From NCBI GenBank assembly GCA_019044685.2, contig JAGTXX020000006.1, forward strand, positions 2,499,501-2,563,500: a DNA stretch of 64,000 bases, read 5' to 3'. The notes beneath the pieces were generated by a model, which saw nothing but the letters and a program-made list of their open reading frames with translations, ran no database searches and was not told the DNA's origin. Positions 21,240 through 30,937 of the stretch are shown here, one piece after another (within the stretch, counting starts at the first letter, position 1; the number at the start of each line of letters is the position of its first letter). A program made the position numbers and the translations under genes. Source of the DNA: Nannochloris sp. 'desiccata' (taxonomy: Eukaryota > Chlorophyta > Trebouxiophyceae > Chlorellales > Chlorellaceae).

Positions 21240-22337
21240 TCAAAAAACATGTTTCAAAGGAATCTTAAATCCTCGAGGCCCTTCCACCACTTTTGTTCCA
21301 AATTCTGCAGAAAGCGTCTTTACTTTCTTCCACAGCCACTTTTTATCCTCCCCTGTAGCTCTATTTACATATGAAAAATACGGTGGACGTGCTGAACCCA
21401 ACGGTTGCCTCCATTCATGAGTAATCTTGGTAGGTATAAGTTCAAGCTCTCTCGGTATCAGGGCGGCAGAAGAAGTAGTTTGGTCATCTAAATTAAGGCA
21501 GTACATAAAACCCAGATCATTACGGTACACCTCATCTAATGCATAATCGTCTATAAACCCACCGGATCCATAAATAATAGGTTTGCCGGCTCTAATTTCT
21601 ATTCCTTGAACGTGATGCGCACTGTGACCAAAGACAGCCGCAATTTTGTCACCACCAAGATCGATAAAATCGTGAGCAAGCTGTTGTATAGCTTGACTAG
21701 GACGCCATGCCCAGTTAGGTCCCCAATGAATGAATATAATGACCATATCTGCTTGATCAGATGCATTTTTAAGCTGGTTTTTAAGCACAGTAGGGTCATA
21801 ATTTTCTGGGTTGATAAATTGGACACCAACTTGATTTTCCGTTGCAGCCCACTCTTTGTAATGATCGCTATAACTTAGAAAGGCGATCTTTGCACCTAAT
21901 TGTTCAATTACAGCAGGTTGCTCAGCTTGTTGAGCTGTTCCAGCACCTGCCCAGGCTATACCGTGCTTAGATAGGACCGTTTTTGTTTCCAACAGCCCAC
22001 TAGGAAAAAAGTCGAGTATGTGGTTGTTTGCCAGGGAGACAAATTTGAAATTGGCTTCTTTCAGGGCACCGATATTTTTAGGGGAAAGCTTAAAATTAAA
22101 TGTTTTGGGTGCTCGTTTAGGGTAATCAGTGACAGCACACTCTAAATTTCCAGTGACTAGGCACCGTTCAGGATCAACCCCATTGCCGTCTGGAGTGCAG
22201 ACACCGCCACAGAGCAATGGAAGCGTATCTCCCCAGATAGCAGCTCGGTTAGGCATCACAGTGAGCGCTTCATCTACAATGCGGCCTAACATGACGTCAC
22301 CGAGCATAACGATGGTGGCTAGACTTTTCTTGGCCAT
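21240..22337 (-). CDS. CapA-like (PGA_cap) metallophosphoesterase-fold protein
   Basis: Single exon, 365 aa, from the first ATG at the 22335-22337 end. It shows the order of motifs of the CapA/poly-gamma-glutamate family: MLGDVMLGRIVDE near the N-terminus, NLECAVTD, SLANNHILDFFPSGL, WGPNWAWRPS, VFGHSAHHVQGIE and IIYGSGGFIDDY. The Asp, Asn and His residues are those expected to coordinate metals in the calcineurin-like fold. In bacteria the family serves capsule or polyglutamate synthesis, but most eukaryotic members are uncharacterised. No signal peptide or membrane anchor is visible, unlike bacterial CapA. The gene has no intron, whereas most neighbours have introns. It is convergent with PRMT9. 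Confidence 0.85.
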   Translation of the reverse strand: MAKKSLATIVMLGDVMLGRIVDEALTVMPNRAAIWGDTLPLLCGGVCTPDGNGVDPERCLVTGNLECAVTDYPKRAPKTFNFKLSPKNIGALKEANFKFVSLANNHILDFFPSGLLETKTVLSKHGIAWAGAGTAQQAEQPAVIEQLGAKIAFLSYSDHYKEWAATENQVGVQFINPENYDPTVLKNQLKNASDQADMVIIFIHWGPNWAWRPSQAIQQLAHDFIDLGGDKIAAVFGHSAHHVQGIEIRAGKPIIYGSGGFIDDYALDEVYRNDLGFMYCLNLDDQTTSSAALIPRELELIPTKITHEWRQPLGSARPPYFSYVNRATGEDKKWLWKKVKTLSAEFGTKVVEGPRGFKIPLKHVF

Positions 22338-22570
22338 TTAAAAAAACAAATGTGATCTGAAGATCTTGGAAAATTTCCAACTTGGTAATATGCACCCTAG
22401 GCGCCTTGGATGCCATCTGAAATAATCAATCTGCAGTTTAAGACCTAAATTGGTGGCTATATGCTCGTCAATTGCAAAAACAATCGGGGTTGACGTCATC
22501 AAAATCGGAGTACTGGAGAAGTTTAGACAAACGATTGCAGCGTTAATTATACTTCGTGAATTAAAGAAAA
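22338..22570. promoter_or_regulatory. divergent promoter between CapA-like and TIP30-like genes
   Basis: 233 bp between opposite start codons, with no other feature recognised. Confidence 0.35.
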
Positions 22571-23370
22571 ATGGTGGAAGCAAGTAAACCTCTCAGCGCT
22601 GTAGTCTTTGGCAGCACGGGTGCCTGTGGTGGGTTTTCAATGATCAAAACGTTTTTTATTTTCTCGAACCTGAATTTTAGACCTAGAATAGCCTTCCAAT
22701 AGCTTTAGCATGTTCATAATATAATGTAGGAAGGGAGCTTGTCGCCCAAATTGCAGCCAGCCCTATATGGGCAAGCGTAACGACCATTGGCCGCCGCCCT
22801 CTCTCCCCCCCACCGCCTGAATCCTCCCCTGGCAAGCTCAAACAAATCACAGTCAACATGGATACCTTGGAATCGAACCCGCAAGTCAAATCTGCTCTCT
22901 CAGGTGTTGACTCAGTATTCTGCGCTCTCGGAACGACTCGTGCGGTCGCGGGTTCAGCTGAAGCATTTAAGAAAGTAGATTATGAATACGTCGCTGCTGC
23001 TGGGCGTGCTGCAAAGAAAGCAGGTGTCCCTCACTTTGGTCTAGTCAGCGCCCAGGGTGCCAATGCCAATTTATGGGCCAGCGACTGGAAACCCTTCCAC
23101 GGCCTTCTATATGCAAAAACAAAAGGACTTGCTGAAGAGTCGATTAAAGGCCATTTCACTTATGTGACTATTATGCGGCCTGGTCTCTTAGATCGAGGGG
23201 ATTTAGACCGCCCGCTTGAAAAAGTTTGGGGTAAATTCATGTCTAGTGTCCCCGTCTCAAAGGTGGCCGCAGCGCTGATTGCAGATGCTGAAAATTTTGC
23301 AAATGGCGGTGCGAGTGACGAAAAAGTGAAAATATGGAATATGAAGGAAATTTGCAATTTTGAAAGTTAA
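22571..23370 (+). CDS. NAD(P)-binding oxidoreductase, HTATIP2/TIP30-like
   Basis: Exons 22571-22628 and 22730-23370 join to 232 aa. The junction completes the dinucleotide-binding motif AVVFGSTGACGRELVAQIA. This is followed by TIGRRP (cofactor-binding arginines), DSVFCALGTTR, a HFGLVSAQGAN strand with the serine, and YAKTKGLAEE, which supplies the Tyr-x-x-x-Lys pair of atypical SDRs. The late RPGLLDRGD block is typical of HTATIP2/TIP30-type proteins. The family binds NADPH; in animals TIP30 affects nuclear transport and transcription, while in algae the role is unknown. An in-frame stop upstream of 22730 rules out a single-exon model beginning before the intron. Confidence 0.85.
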
Positions 23371-23614
23371 TGTTGATTAGCAATGGGTGAAGTGAAACTG
23401 AAGAGAAGGTAACCCTGGCGGGGTGAAGTGATAGTGCTAGTAGAAGTGGAGGAGGTCGTTGCAGTGCCTCTGCGCTGTGCACGGTGTCTTGGAACACAGC
23501 CACAGAAAGATGAGTATTTTATTCAATAAGTTGTAAAATGTGCGTTTGTTACCTACTTAGTTGAACATTTGGTAACCATTTTCTAGAGAATAACGATCAA
23601 AAGCCCTCAAAGCC

Positions 23615-24329
23615 ATGTCTACTGTTCGCATTTCTGGCAATCTCCAGACTCTAGCACCTCAGAATGTGCGTCCGTTTCTACCCTCTATTCGCCAGCAAAG
23701 GAACGGAACAGTGGTGACCACGAAAGCTGCATATGATGGCGCACCAGGGATGCGTGAGATAGATCCACAGAGCAGTGGGAGCGTTGCACAAATCTCCTCC
23801 TTGTCACCAGCATCGACCTCCAAAAGTACTACCCCTGTTTCCTATCGCGTTTCTCTTTTTGGTAAGTATTAAAAGAATTTTAGTTGCTGTCATGGTCTAT
23901 AGTTGTGGTATTTTTTACAGAATTTGAAATTAATTCCCAAACTCTTAAAAAATCACCAGCCACCGCTACCCACCCGTCAACTCAAAATTTTATTTTCTTC
24001 CTTCTCCAGACGCTATGAAATTCAATGGGCCAGGCCCTGAACGCATTAATGGCCGTCTTGCCATGGCCATGTTCGCCTTAGCAGCTCAAAATGAAGTTTC
24101 AACGGGAGCAACATTTTATCAACAACTAACCAACCCAGATTGGAAACTCGTCATTGTCGCTGTTGTCTTAACGTACGCCACCATGGTGCCAGTGTTGAAG
24201 GGGGTTAAAGATGAAGATTTCTTCATGTTTAGCGTCAAAGCTGAGAAATGGAATGGACGGCTGGCGATGCTGGCGTGGGTTGGATTAATGTATGTAGAAG
24301 AGTTTTATGCCCATGCTTGTTTTTTCTAA
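23615..24329 (+). CDS. ELIP: early light-induced protein (ELIP), chloroplast
   Basis: Exons 23615-23861 and 24010-24329; 188 aa. Residues ~1-60 are rich in Ser, Thr, Arg and Gln without acids near the start, consistent with a chloroplast transit peptide. The mature part has helix I with the chlorophyll-binding motif ERINGRLAMAMFA, a middle hydrophobic helix (LVIVAVVLTYATMVPVLKG), and helix III with EKWNGRLAMLAWVGLM. Two ExxNGRLAM motifs around a central span is the three-helix ELIP arrangement rather than a one-helix HLIP. ELIPs sit in thylakoid membranes and bind free chlorophyll under light stress. This gene is the best evidence that the organism is photosynthetic. Confidence 0.9.
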
Positions 24330-24621
24330 AAACTAAAACTTTGACATGATCCTTTCGATTTTTTTAATATCCGTATGAGCGGATTGCTTGATTCTTCTTT
24401 CTGATTGATTGACAGGATGCACCCGATGTACTATATAATTACTTATTTCATAGCATATGATCCAATTTCATAACGAAACTATCATTGTATTAAAAAAAAC
24501 ATTAGGAAAAAAAAACCAACCGATGTCCCACAAAAGTTGAAACAAGAAAAAGCAAATCAAATTTCAAAAGTTAAAAAATACCATGATACTGCAATTATCA
24601 ATATCTACTATTCCTATCTAT
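24330..24621. other. AT-rich 3' region between convergent ELIP and HAD genes
   Basis: 292 bp of AT-rich sequence with A-runs, holding the two convergent 3' UTRs. No gene seen. Confidence 0.5.
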
Positions 24622-25424
24622 TTAAACCAATTTAGGGTATCCTGCCCACTCAGTCACGTCGATAGCTTTCAAGAAACCAGCAGCCTTGATCGCCTCCATG
24701 CCCAGCTGCGCATCCTCATACCCCACACAGTGCTGAGGCTCCACACCGATAAGAGCAGCTGCTTTAAGGAACGTTTCTGGGTGAGGCTTGCCGTGCGTGA
24801 CATCCTGCAAGTATTGTTTGTAGTATAATAAGTAAAAAGTACTGAAGAAACGGTGAAGGCAATCATCGTCAGTTGAGGGAGAAGAACACAGGCTATCTAC
24901 TTACATCGCATGTGACCACGGCATCAAAGAATGTAGAAATTCCTGCTGCTGCCATGGATCCCGTGACTTGTCTCTTACTACCTCCAGTCGCAATGGCAAC
25001 AGGGATACCCTGAGCTTTGGCGGCTCTAGCAACCGCCATGACAGCCTCAATCGGTTGTGTAGTGACAGCAAGCTCGCAATACAGATCCGCTTTTCTTTTC
25101 ACAGCGGTATCAATGTCTATAGTAAGGCCCTGCTGCTCGCATAGCAGCCTCATGATTGCAGTGGAAGGTTTGCCTGCAAGGCTCAATAATTCCGGAGCGG
25201 TGAGAGCGATGCCATGCTCGCGTGCAGTCTGGTCCCAAGCAGCCCAATGGTGCTTCATGGTGTCAAGCACAGTTCCGTCCAAATCAAATACCAGGCCTGA
25301 AAAGCATGATTTGATGAGTTGGAAGTGATCTTTATTTTAAAATTGAACAGATTTGAATCAGAGTGAAACACCTACCTTTGGCACCTGATGGCAGCCAGCT
25401 CTCTGGAATCTCAGTAATCGTCAT
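24622..25424 (-). CDS. HAD-superfamily sugar-phosphatase-like hydrolase
   Basis: Three exons on the minus strand (25376-25424, 24905-25296, 24622-24804) give 207 aa. Motif I is LVFDLDGTVLDT (nucleophile Asp and acid/base Asp). Motif II is in IATGGSKRQ, the lysine of motif III in THGKPHPETFLKAA, and motif IV in CVGYEDAQLGMEAIKAAG. A helical cap lies between motifs I and II, as in the beta-phosphoglucomutase/GS1-like subfamily I. The substrate is probably a small phosphorylated sugar or nucleotide, but it is not readable from sequence; riboflavin-pathway phosphatases belong to the same group. There is no leader peptide. It is divergent from MsrA, only 136 bp away. Confidence 0.87.
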
Positions 25425-25560
25425 TTTAATGAAATAAAAATAAAAAATGCGCCAGAAATAAGCTTTTCTTCGACTCGTAATATCCATGTTGTTGGAGGAC
25501 CACACTTTTATTTAAAACCGAAGCTCCATACCACATATAAATTCATTATTTTGTTGCATT
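25425..25560. promoter_or_regulatory. compact divergent promoter between HAD hydrolase and MsrA
   Basis: 136 bp separates two opposite start codons, a likely bidirectional promoter. It contains an AT-rich block TTTATTTAAAAC that could serve as a TATA-like element for MsrA. Confidence 0.4.
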
Positions 25561-26476
25561 ATGCTCGCTAAGTCCGCGTGTTTTACTCACGCTCCCAAAG
25601 CCAGGGCTGTTGTGAGTGTCAACAGGCGATCATCCCCTGTCCAGATCAGAGCCATGAATTTGTTATCCGGCTTATTCGGCGGTGACAAGTCACCTAAACG
25701 CGAGGTATATTCTTACAAAGTTATCCACATATCCTCGTTCAATTACATTGCGCAACTATGGCTACTTAGCTGGCGCTCCAACATTATAAGCATCTAGAAG
25801 CGTCCGAGCCACCGCTCTCTCACCTCCTCTCTCATTTTTAACATCATTTTTTCTGCAGGGTAAGAACGACGAAGTGCTTCAGTTTGCTCGCACTGCCAAA
25901 CCTGTAACAAAGTTGGCGCCAGCGACCGCTCCTGAAGGCCTTGAAATGGCGACGTTCGCGGGCGGATGTTTTTGGGGCATTGAATTAGCATACCAACGCG
26001 TCCCTGGCGTCACCCAAACCTGGGTTGGGTATACTCAGGGCCAAGTTGAAGGTCCCAGCTACGAAGCCGTGTGCAGGGGCAGTACTGGTCACACAGAGGC
26101 TGTCCACATGCATTACAACCCAAAAGAAGTGTCCTACAAAAAACTACTCGACGTGTTCTTTGAAAAAACCGACCCTACTACTTTAAACCGCCAAGGTAAT
26201 GACGCAGGTACCCAGTACCGTAGCGGTGTGTACTATCATACCGACGAACAAAAGGCCGACGCAGAGGCTGCTTATGCTGAAGTACAAGCTCAGCTTGATG
26301 CTGGAAAATACCCTCGTCGTGTTTCCGGGAAGAAGGTGGTATCTGAATTGAAGCCTGCAGTTGAGTTTTGGATGGCGGAAGACTATCATCAGCAATACTT
26401 GGCAAAGGGTGGACGTGGTGGAAGAGCACAGAGCGCTGAAAAGGGATGCAATGATCCTATTAGGTGCTATGGTTAG
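25561..26476 (+). CDS. MSRA: peptide methionine-S-sulfoxide reductase, probably plastid
   Basis: Exons 25561-25704 and 25859-26476; 253 aa. The N-terminal ~45 residues are rich in Ala, Ser and Arg and look like a chloroplast transit peptide. The catalytic motif GGCFWGIELAYQ is at about residue 80. It is followed by GVTQTWVGYTQG, the CRGSTGHTEAVHM block and GTQYRSGVYYHTDEQ, all hallmarks of MsrA. The enzyme reduces methionine-S-sulfoxide in proteins using thioredoxin, protecting against oxidative damage. The C-terminus has KGCNDPIRCYG, giving the usual resolving cysteines of plant MsrA. It is head-to-head with the HAD gene. Confidence 0.95.
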
Positions 26477-26663
26477 GAAAGGTTGAAGGGAGAAAGACCG
26501 GTAGATGTTTCTTAACTTTGCTTTTCTCCTTTTCTTTCTCTCTTTCTTCTTTTTCAAATTTTAAAAGATGTGTTCGTTGTAAAGTAAGAATGAATACCAT
26601 TGAAATTGGATGGATAGTATATACCGACAATGATCCAAAGAATAAACCAAATTATCTATCTCC

Positions 26664-29600
26664 TTATACAAAAATCTTGGCATGCACTCCCGAAGGGCTG
26701 CCACTACTCTTGCTTCTCGCTCCACAAACTATTACTGGCACAGAACACAAGGCACGAAGCTCAATCGGCCACTTCACCTTTTCAATATGCTTTGGATTAT
26801 GTAACTTACTCATATTTTCAACGTCATCATACACAGGCAGTATAGCGGAAACATTGTTGGTAGAGGCTGCTTCTACATTGACGTCAATTTTCAAATTTTT
26901 AATTTCATCATTCCAGTGTAAATTCAAAGCAGCTTCTCCGCCTTTTAGGATTCTATCAGTATGAACCCTGACGTCGATACCTAAATCAGGGACGTAGGCG
27001 TCAAAGAACCGGGAACCACCAAGCCCGACAACAACAGCATGAAATACACCGGGTCTGTCGAGCAATAAGGAAGCTAAATACAATTTTAAAGCTCCGTCTT
27101 GCGCTGCTTTTGCTGCGATTTTACGCTCATTTGCATGTGATGCAATCTCTGACACCTTGTCACCATCGAAGAGCACGTTTTTCTGCTTATTATGTGTGCC
27201 TTTTTTCCCCTCGATCTCTTTCTCCTTGTCCAGCGCTGCTTGTAACAAGCGATGCACCAACACATCAGGGTACCTTCTAATCGGAGAAGTAAAGTGCGTA
27301 TAATGGCCTACAGCCAGTGCATAATGCCTCCATAAACTGCGATCTTTCTCAAAATCTCCAGTACAGAAATACTGTGCTGTTTGCATGGGTTTCGTACACA
27401 TTAAAGTGACGACCTCGGCAACTTCTGGTCCCACTGCATTCCTTAAATCTGACAAGGATTTCTGTAAAGTACCAGCAGAGGAAACATCCAATGGCGGTGC
27501 ATTCGGTAATAATCTAGCGATTGTAGTTGCTAATTCTCGGAGTTTGGTGCCGTTAGGGGGCATATGACGACGTAATAGCGCTCGATCTGGAAAGGCGGCA
27601 GAAACTATTTTTGCAGCAGTCATGTTGGCTGCGAGCATAAATTCTTCTACAAGCCGATTCGCTTCTTTTTGTTGATATGCTCCATACTCTACAGCTTTAC
27701 CCTCATCATCTAGCTCAAAATACAACCGGACGTTGTCTAATCGCAACGCGCCATCAACTTCAAACCTCCGGCGCCTCATTTCTGACGCCACGCTGTGCAG
27801 CTTCAACGCATCACGGGCTACCTCTTTCCAACTATGCGCTGATCCGTGCAGTTGTACACCTTCTGGTAAAGGTCCTTCAGGGGTAGAAGTGCCATCAATT
27901 AATTCTTGAACCTGTGGATAAGACAATTTTCCACAAGAGCAGATTATCGTCCGTCCTGCCCATGTACTTTTGATATTCCCTTTTGAGTCCATTTCCCAAA
28001 TAATAGAAAACGCCAGCCGATCTACCCCTGGATTAAGAGAACACAGCTCTTCACAGAGTAACCTGGGTAACATGGGTATTACTCGGTCAACGAGGTACAC
28101 AGACGTTGACCGTACCGCAGCTTCTTCATCAAGAGGAGTGGCCGGGGTCACGAAATGTGATACGTCAGCAATATGGACTCCAATACGGAATACTCCATCT
28201 GGTAATGATTCTATAGATAAGGCATCGTCTAAATCACGGGCTGTAGGGGGATCAATAGAGAAAATTCTGAGAGATCTCAAATCCCGGCGCTGGGCGATGT
28301 CAACCTCTGAAATGCTCCATGGCACAGCAGGCAAGCATGCTAGTACCTCTGGTGTGAATTGATCATCATCATGAACACGTTCTTGAAGTAACAATGCTTC
28401 AATTTCGACATCCAACCCTCCGGCTTGACCCACGATGCGATTGATTTCGACCAAAGGATGGCGGTGGTACCTCTCCCAAGAAGTTATTTTTGCCGCTAGC
28501 AAGGTCCGATAGGTGACCTCTTCTTGCCTAGCTTCTTTTAGTAATGCATCCACAGTCGCTTTATCAAAACTACGTCTCAGTGTGCCGTGTTCTAGGAGGC
28601 ATCGAGGTAAACGAGGGTCTCTCGGGATCAAACAAAAGGGGCTGCTGTGCCCGCTGCCAAACGTCTTTAAAACACCTACTATGGTATTTCTTCGTTCTGA
28701 TCGTTGCATGATACCTACGACCTCTGCTGTAGCTCTCCAACCCTGGAATTCATTGTTCAATAAAGACGAAATAAGGGTAATTGCTTGGTCAGGGGAGGTA
28801 GCATTTGACCAAGGTCGTTGCTCTTCACATTCATTATTAATGGAAAAAGGGGCATGGGGTGTTGTTGCTGCAGAGGTACCTAGCAAGGTGGCTTTTTGTA
28901 ACTTTTCAGTGACAAATCCTACCATACTGACATCATGCTCTTCCTCTTCTTCTTCCAAGTCATCCACTCCTTTTAATCCCAAAGGGGGATGCTGGTCCAT
29001 AGAAATAGACAGCTCACCGCCACTCGGGGAGGACATCAACGCAGGTGCCGCTATAAGCTCCGACACCACTTCACCCTCTTCAGATTCACTGTCTTCTTCG
29101 TCTGCGGCACACTGTGATTCGTCGCCAAGAGCGATTTCAATAGTAGCGGGTGTGATAGGTGTTGAAATAGGCATTCTAGATGTGACCTCTTCCTTCTCTC
29201 CTCGATTCCCGTTGCCGCCACCACCACCACCGCCAGTAACCTCTGTTGGTATAGTCATACTAGCGCTCATTTTGCTTTCTCTAAATGCACTGCCAAATGG
29301 TACGATATTACTAGTAGCTGATTGCGAAGGTGTGGCACTACTTTTTCTCTCTGTCCGTTTCGTTTTCCAATTGCCTCTACCTCCAAGAGGCGTGTTTTGA
29401 TTCCTCCAATCCGACATCGGCAGCAACTGAATAACCACTTCATCACCTTCAACTGCTCTATTTTGCGGTTTCCAGTCGGGAATAAAAACATCATGTGGTA
29501 ATCCTGGAATAGTACAAAAGCCTTGAGATCTATCTCCAGGGTTACAGCGTAATTTGGCGCGGAATAGAGTGCCTTTTTCAAGACCAGAGACCAAGGCGTC

Positions 29601-30119
29601 GAGGCCAAGGTGCTCCTTAAAAATGGGTTTTCCTGGGGTCAAGGTGGGTGGGTTCAGGCGACAGTTTCGTTGTTGCTGCGCTGCAGAGGAAGCTACCTTA
29701 GTACCATTCGAGGGAGTTTTCTGATATTTTCTAGTGCTGCTGTCCTTGCCTTGTTGTTTCTTAGAAGAAGAAGCGCTGCCTGTTTTCATCCACCCGACTT
29801 CCGCTTGTTTTTCTTCAGTAGTAATATTGGTAGCAGGAGGGGGAGTAACAATAGATCTACTTCTTGGATTTCTAGTGCGTTGTTTCCTATTACTAGACGA
29901 CGCTTCGGCTTGCGCTTCCGCTTCGCTTCCACCTTCGGCATTGGTTTCAGCTTTTGGTTTCTTTTTGACGCGGGGGGCTCGACGGCGAAGATGTTGATTT
30001 CGAGGTTTCGAGTTCTTTTCCGCGCGACCTTCCGCAGAACGAGTTACATCGCCGTTTGGAGCAGGTGACAGTTCGCGGTGTAGCCCGGGAGGAGGGGCGG
30101 TAGCGCCACTAGGACTCAT
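26664..30119 (-). CDS. DIS3L2: RNB-domain 3'-5' exoribonuclease, DIS3L2 type
   Basis: Single long exon, 1151 aa, start ATG ending at 30119. The N-terminal ~150 residues are Lys/Arg-rich and disordered. A cold-shock domain follows around residues 170-240 (GTLFRAKLRCNPGDRSQGFC; DVFIPDWKPQNRAVEGDEVVI), then a Glu/Ser-rich insert. The RNB catalytic domain spans about 610-960, with the metal-binding cluster FSIDPPTARDLDDALSI and later HYTHFTSPIRRYPDVLVHRLLQ. There is no PIN domain, which excludes DIS3/RRP44 and points to DIS3L2/SOV. The cytoplasmic enzyme degrades oligouridylated RNAs independently of the exosome. The C-terminal S1-like part is short (YVPDLGIDVRVHTDRI). An intron-free gene of this length is unusual for this window. 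Confidence 0.9.
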   Translation of the reverse strand: MSPSGATAPPPGLHRELSPAPNGDVTRSAEGRAEKNSKPRNQHLRRRAPRVKKKPKAETNAEGGSEAEAQAEASSSNRKQRTRNPRSRSIVTPPPATNITTEEKQAEVGWMKTGSASSSKKQQGKDSSTRKYQKTPSNGTKVASSAAQQQRNCRLNPPTLTPGKPIFKEHLGLDALVSGLEKGTLFRAKLRCNPGDRSQGFCTIPGLPHDVFIPDWKPQNRAVEGDEVVIQLLPMSDWRNQNTPLGGRGNWKTKRTERKSSATPSQSATSNIVPFGSAFRESKMSASMTIPTEVTGGGGGGGNGNRGEKEEVTSRMPISTPITPATIEIALGDESQCAADEEDSESEEGEVVSELIAAPALMSSPSGGELSISMDQHPPLGLKGVDDLEEEEEEHDVSMVGFVTEKLQKATLLGTSAATTPHAPFSINNECEEQRPWSNATSPDQAITLISSLLNNEFQGWRATAEVVGIMQRSERRNTIVGVLKTFGSGHSSPFCLIPRDPRLPRCLLEHGTLRRSFDKATVDALLKEARQEEVTYRTLLAAKITSWERYHRHPLVEINRIVGQAGGLDVEIEALLLQERVHDDDQFTPEVLACLPAVPWSISEVDIAQRRDLRSLRIFSIDPPTARDLDDALSIESLPDGVFRIGVHIADVSHFVTPATPLDEEAAVRSTSVYLVDRVIPMLPRLLCEELCSLNPGVDRLAFSIIWEMDSKGNIKSTWAGRTIICSCGKLSYPQVQELIDGTSTPEGPLPEGVQLHGSAHSWKEVARDALKLHSVASEMRRRRFEVDGALRLDNVRLYFELDDEGKAVEYGAYQQKEANRLVEEFMLAANMTAAKIVSAAFPDRALLRRHMPPNGTKLRELATTIARLLPNAPPLDVSSAGTLQKSLSDLRNAVGPEVAEVVTLMCTKPMQTAQYFCTGDFEKDRSLWRHYALAVGHYTHFTSPIRRYPDVLVHRLLQAALDKEKEIEGKKGTHNKQKNVLFDGDKVSEIASHANERKIAAKAAQDGALKLYLASLLLDRPGVFHAVVVGLGGSRFFDAYVPDLGIDVRVHTDRILKGGEAALNLHWNDEIKNLKIDVNVEAASTNNVSAILPVYDDVENMSKLHNPKHIEKVKWPIELRALCSVPVIVCGARSKSSGSPSGVHAKIFV

Positions 30120-30937
30120 GATCGCTAAATTTGCGTGATCACAGTTTTTCAGATCAGTGCCCTATCGGAAGACGTATGGTGGCCTCTACAGCGACCTTGA
30201 CAATTTCAGAAGTAATTGAAGAAACTATAAAAATTTATTTTACTTTGTTCGCTACGATTATGTTGTTACTTTTCGTTGTCAAGGTGGCTTGCCCTCGGGG
30301 TTCAACGGTTGTGGTGGTGCTCAAGCGCCGCTCTGCTGCTGTGTTCAAACTGACCTGGCAATAACAGGGACTCTCAAAAACTACAGCTGCGATCCTATTT
30401 AGGCTCCAATATAATGTACGTGTTACATACTAGCTAAATATAAACATAAAAAATACAGGACCCCTCCGGCGATAATAACCCGTCGTCGTTACGCCGCACA
30501 GTTTTCAAAAGAGAGAAGCCCAGGTAGTTTCATAATATAAATAGTTGGGCTCACAAATAAAATACAATCTAAGAGAAGAGCAGATATCAAAATATTAGTG
30601 AAAGCAATAGATTATAGACCATGCGTTGCTAAACAAAGGATTTTGCCATAAAGAAAACCAGTCCACCGTGCCGGCGGTGCAGCTTTCGCATTGGACTAGG
30701 GTCCTTCTTCTCCCTGGTGTTCCTAATAGAAGACCCTGTAGCACGCTTCTATGACAGAGTCGAAACGTCGGTGAACAGGAAAACACAAACAAAATACAAT
30801 AAAAGCCCAGGGATTTTGAGTTATGATTTTTTTTTTTAATTTCTGACTTTCCTTTTTTTACCTGTCTAAAGCTGGAAAGAAAGCAGTGCTGAACCAAGCT
30901 ATAAAGCAAGACTGGAAAAAGGTAAACTTCCTTAAAA
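30120..30937. other. intergenic region with stacked inverted repeats
   Basis: 818 bp between the DIS3L2 start and the alpha/beta hydrolase stop. No protein gene is supportable. Within it, 30658-30737 contains consecutive hairpins: AGTCC/GGACT arms at 30660-30664 and 30693-30697, an inner ACCG/CGGT stem, and an imperfect 10-bp stem pairing 30698-30708 with 30728-30737. It lies ~200 nt beyond the hydrolase stop codon, so it may be that gene's 3' UTR or a separate structured RNA. Confidence 0.4.

Noticed and set aside
28513..30068. Two long + strand frames over DIS3L2
   Set aside because: Antisense shadows of the exoribonuclease; low-complexity Ser/Phe/Leu composition.
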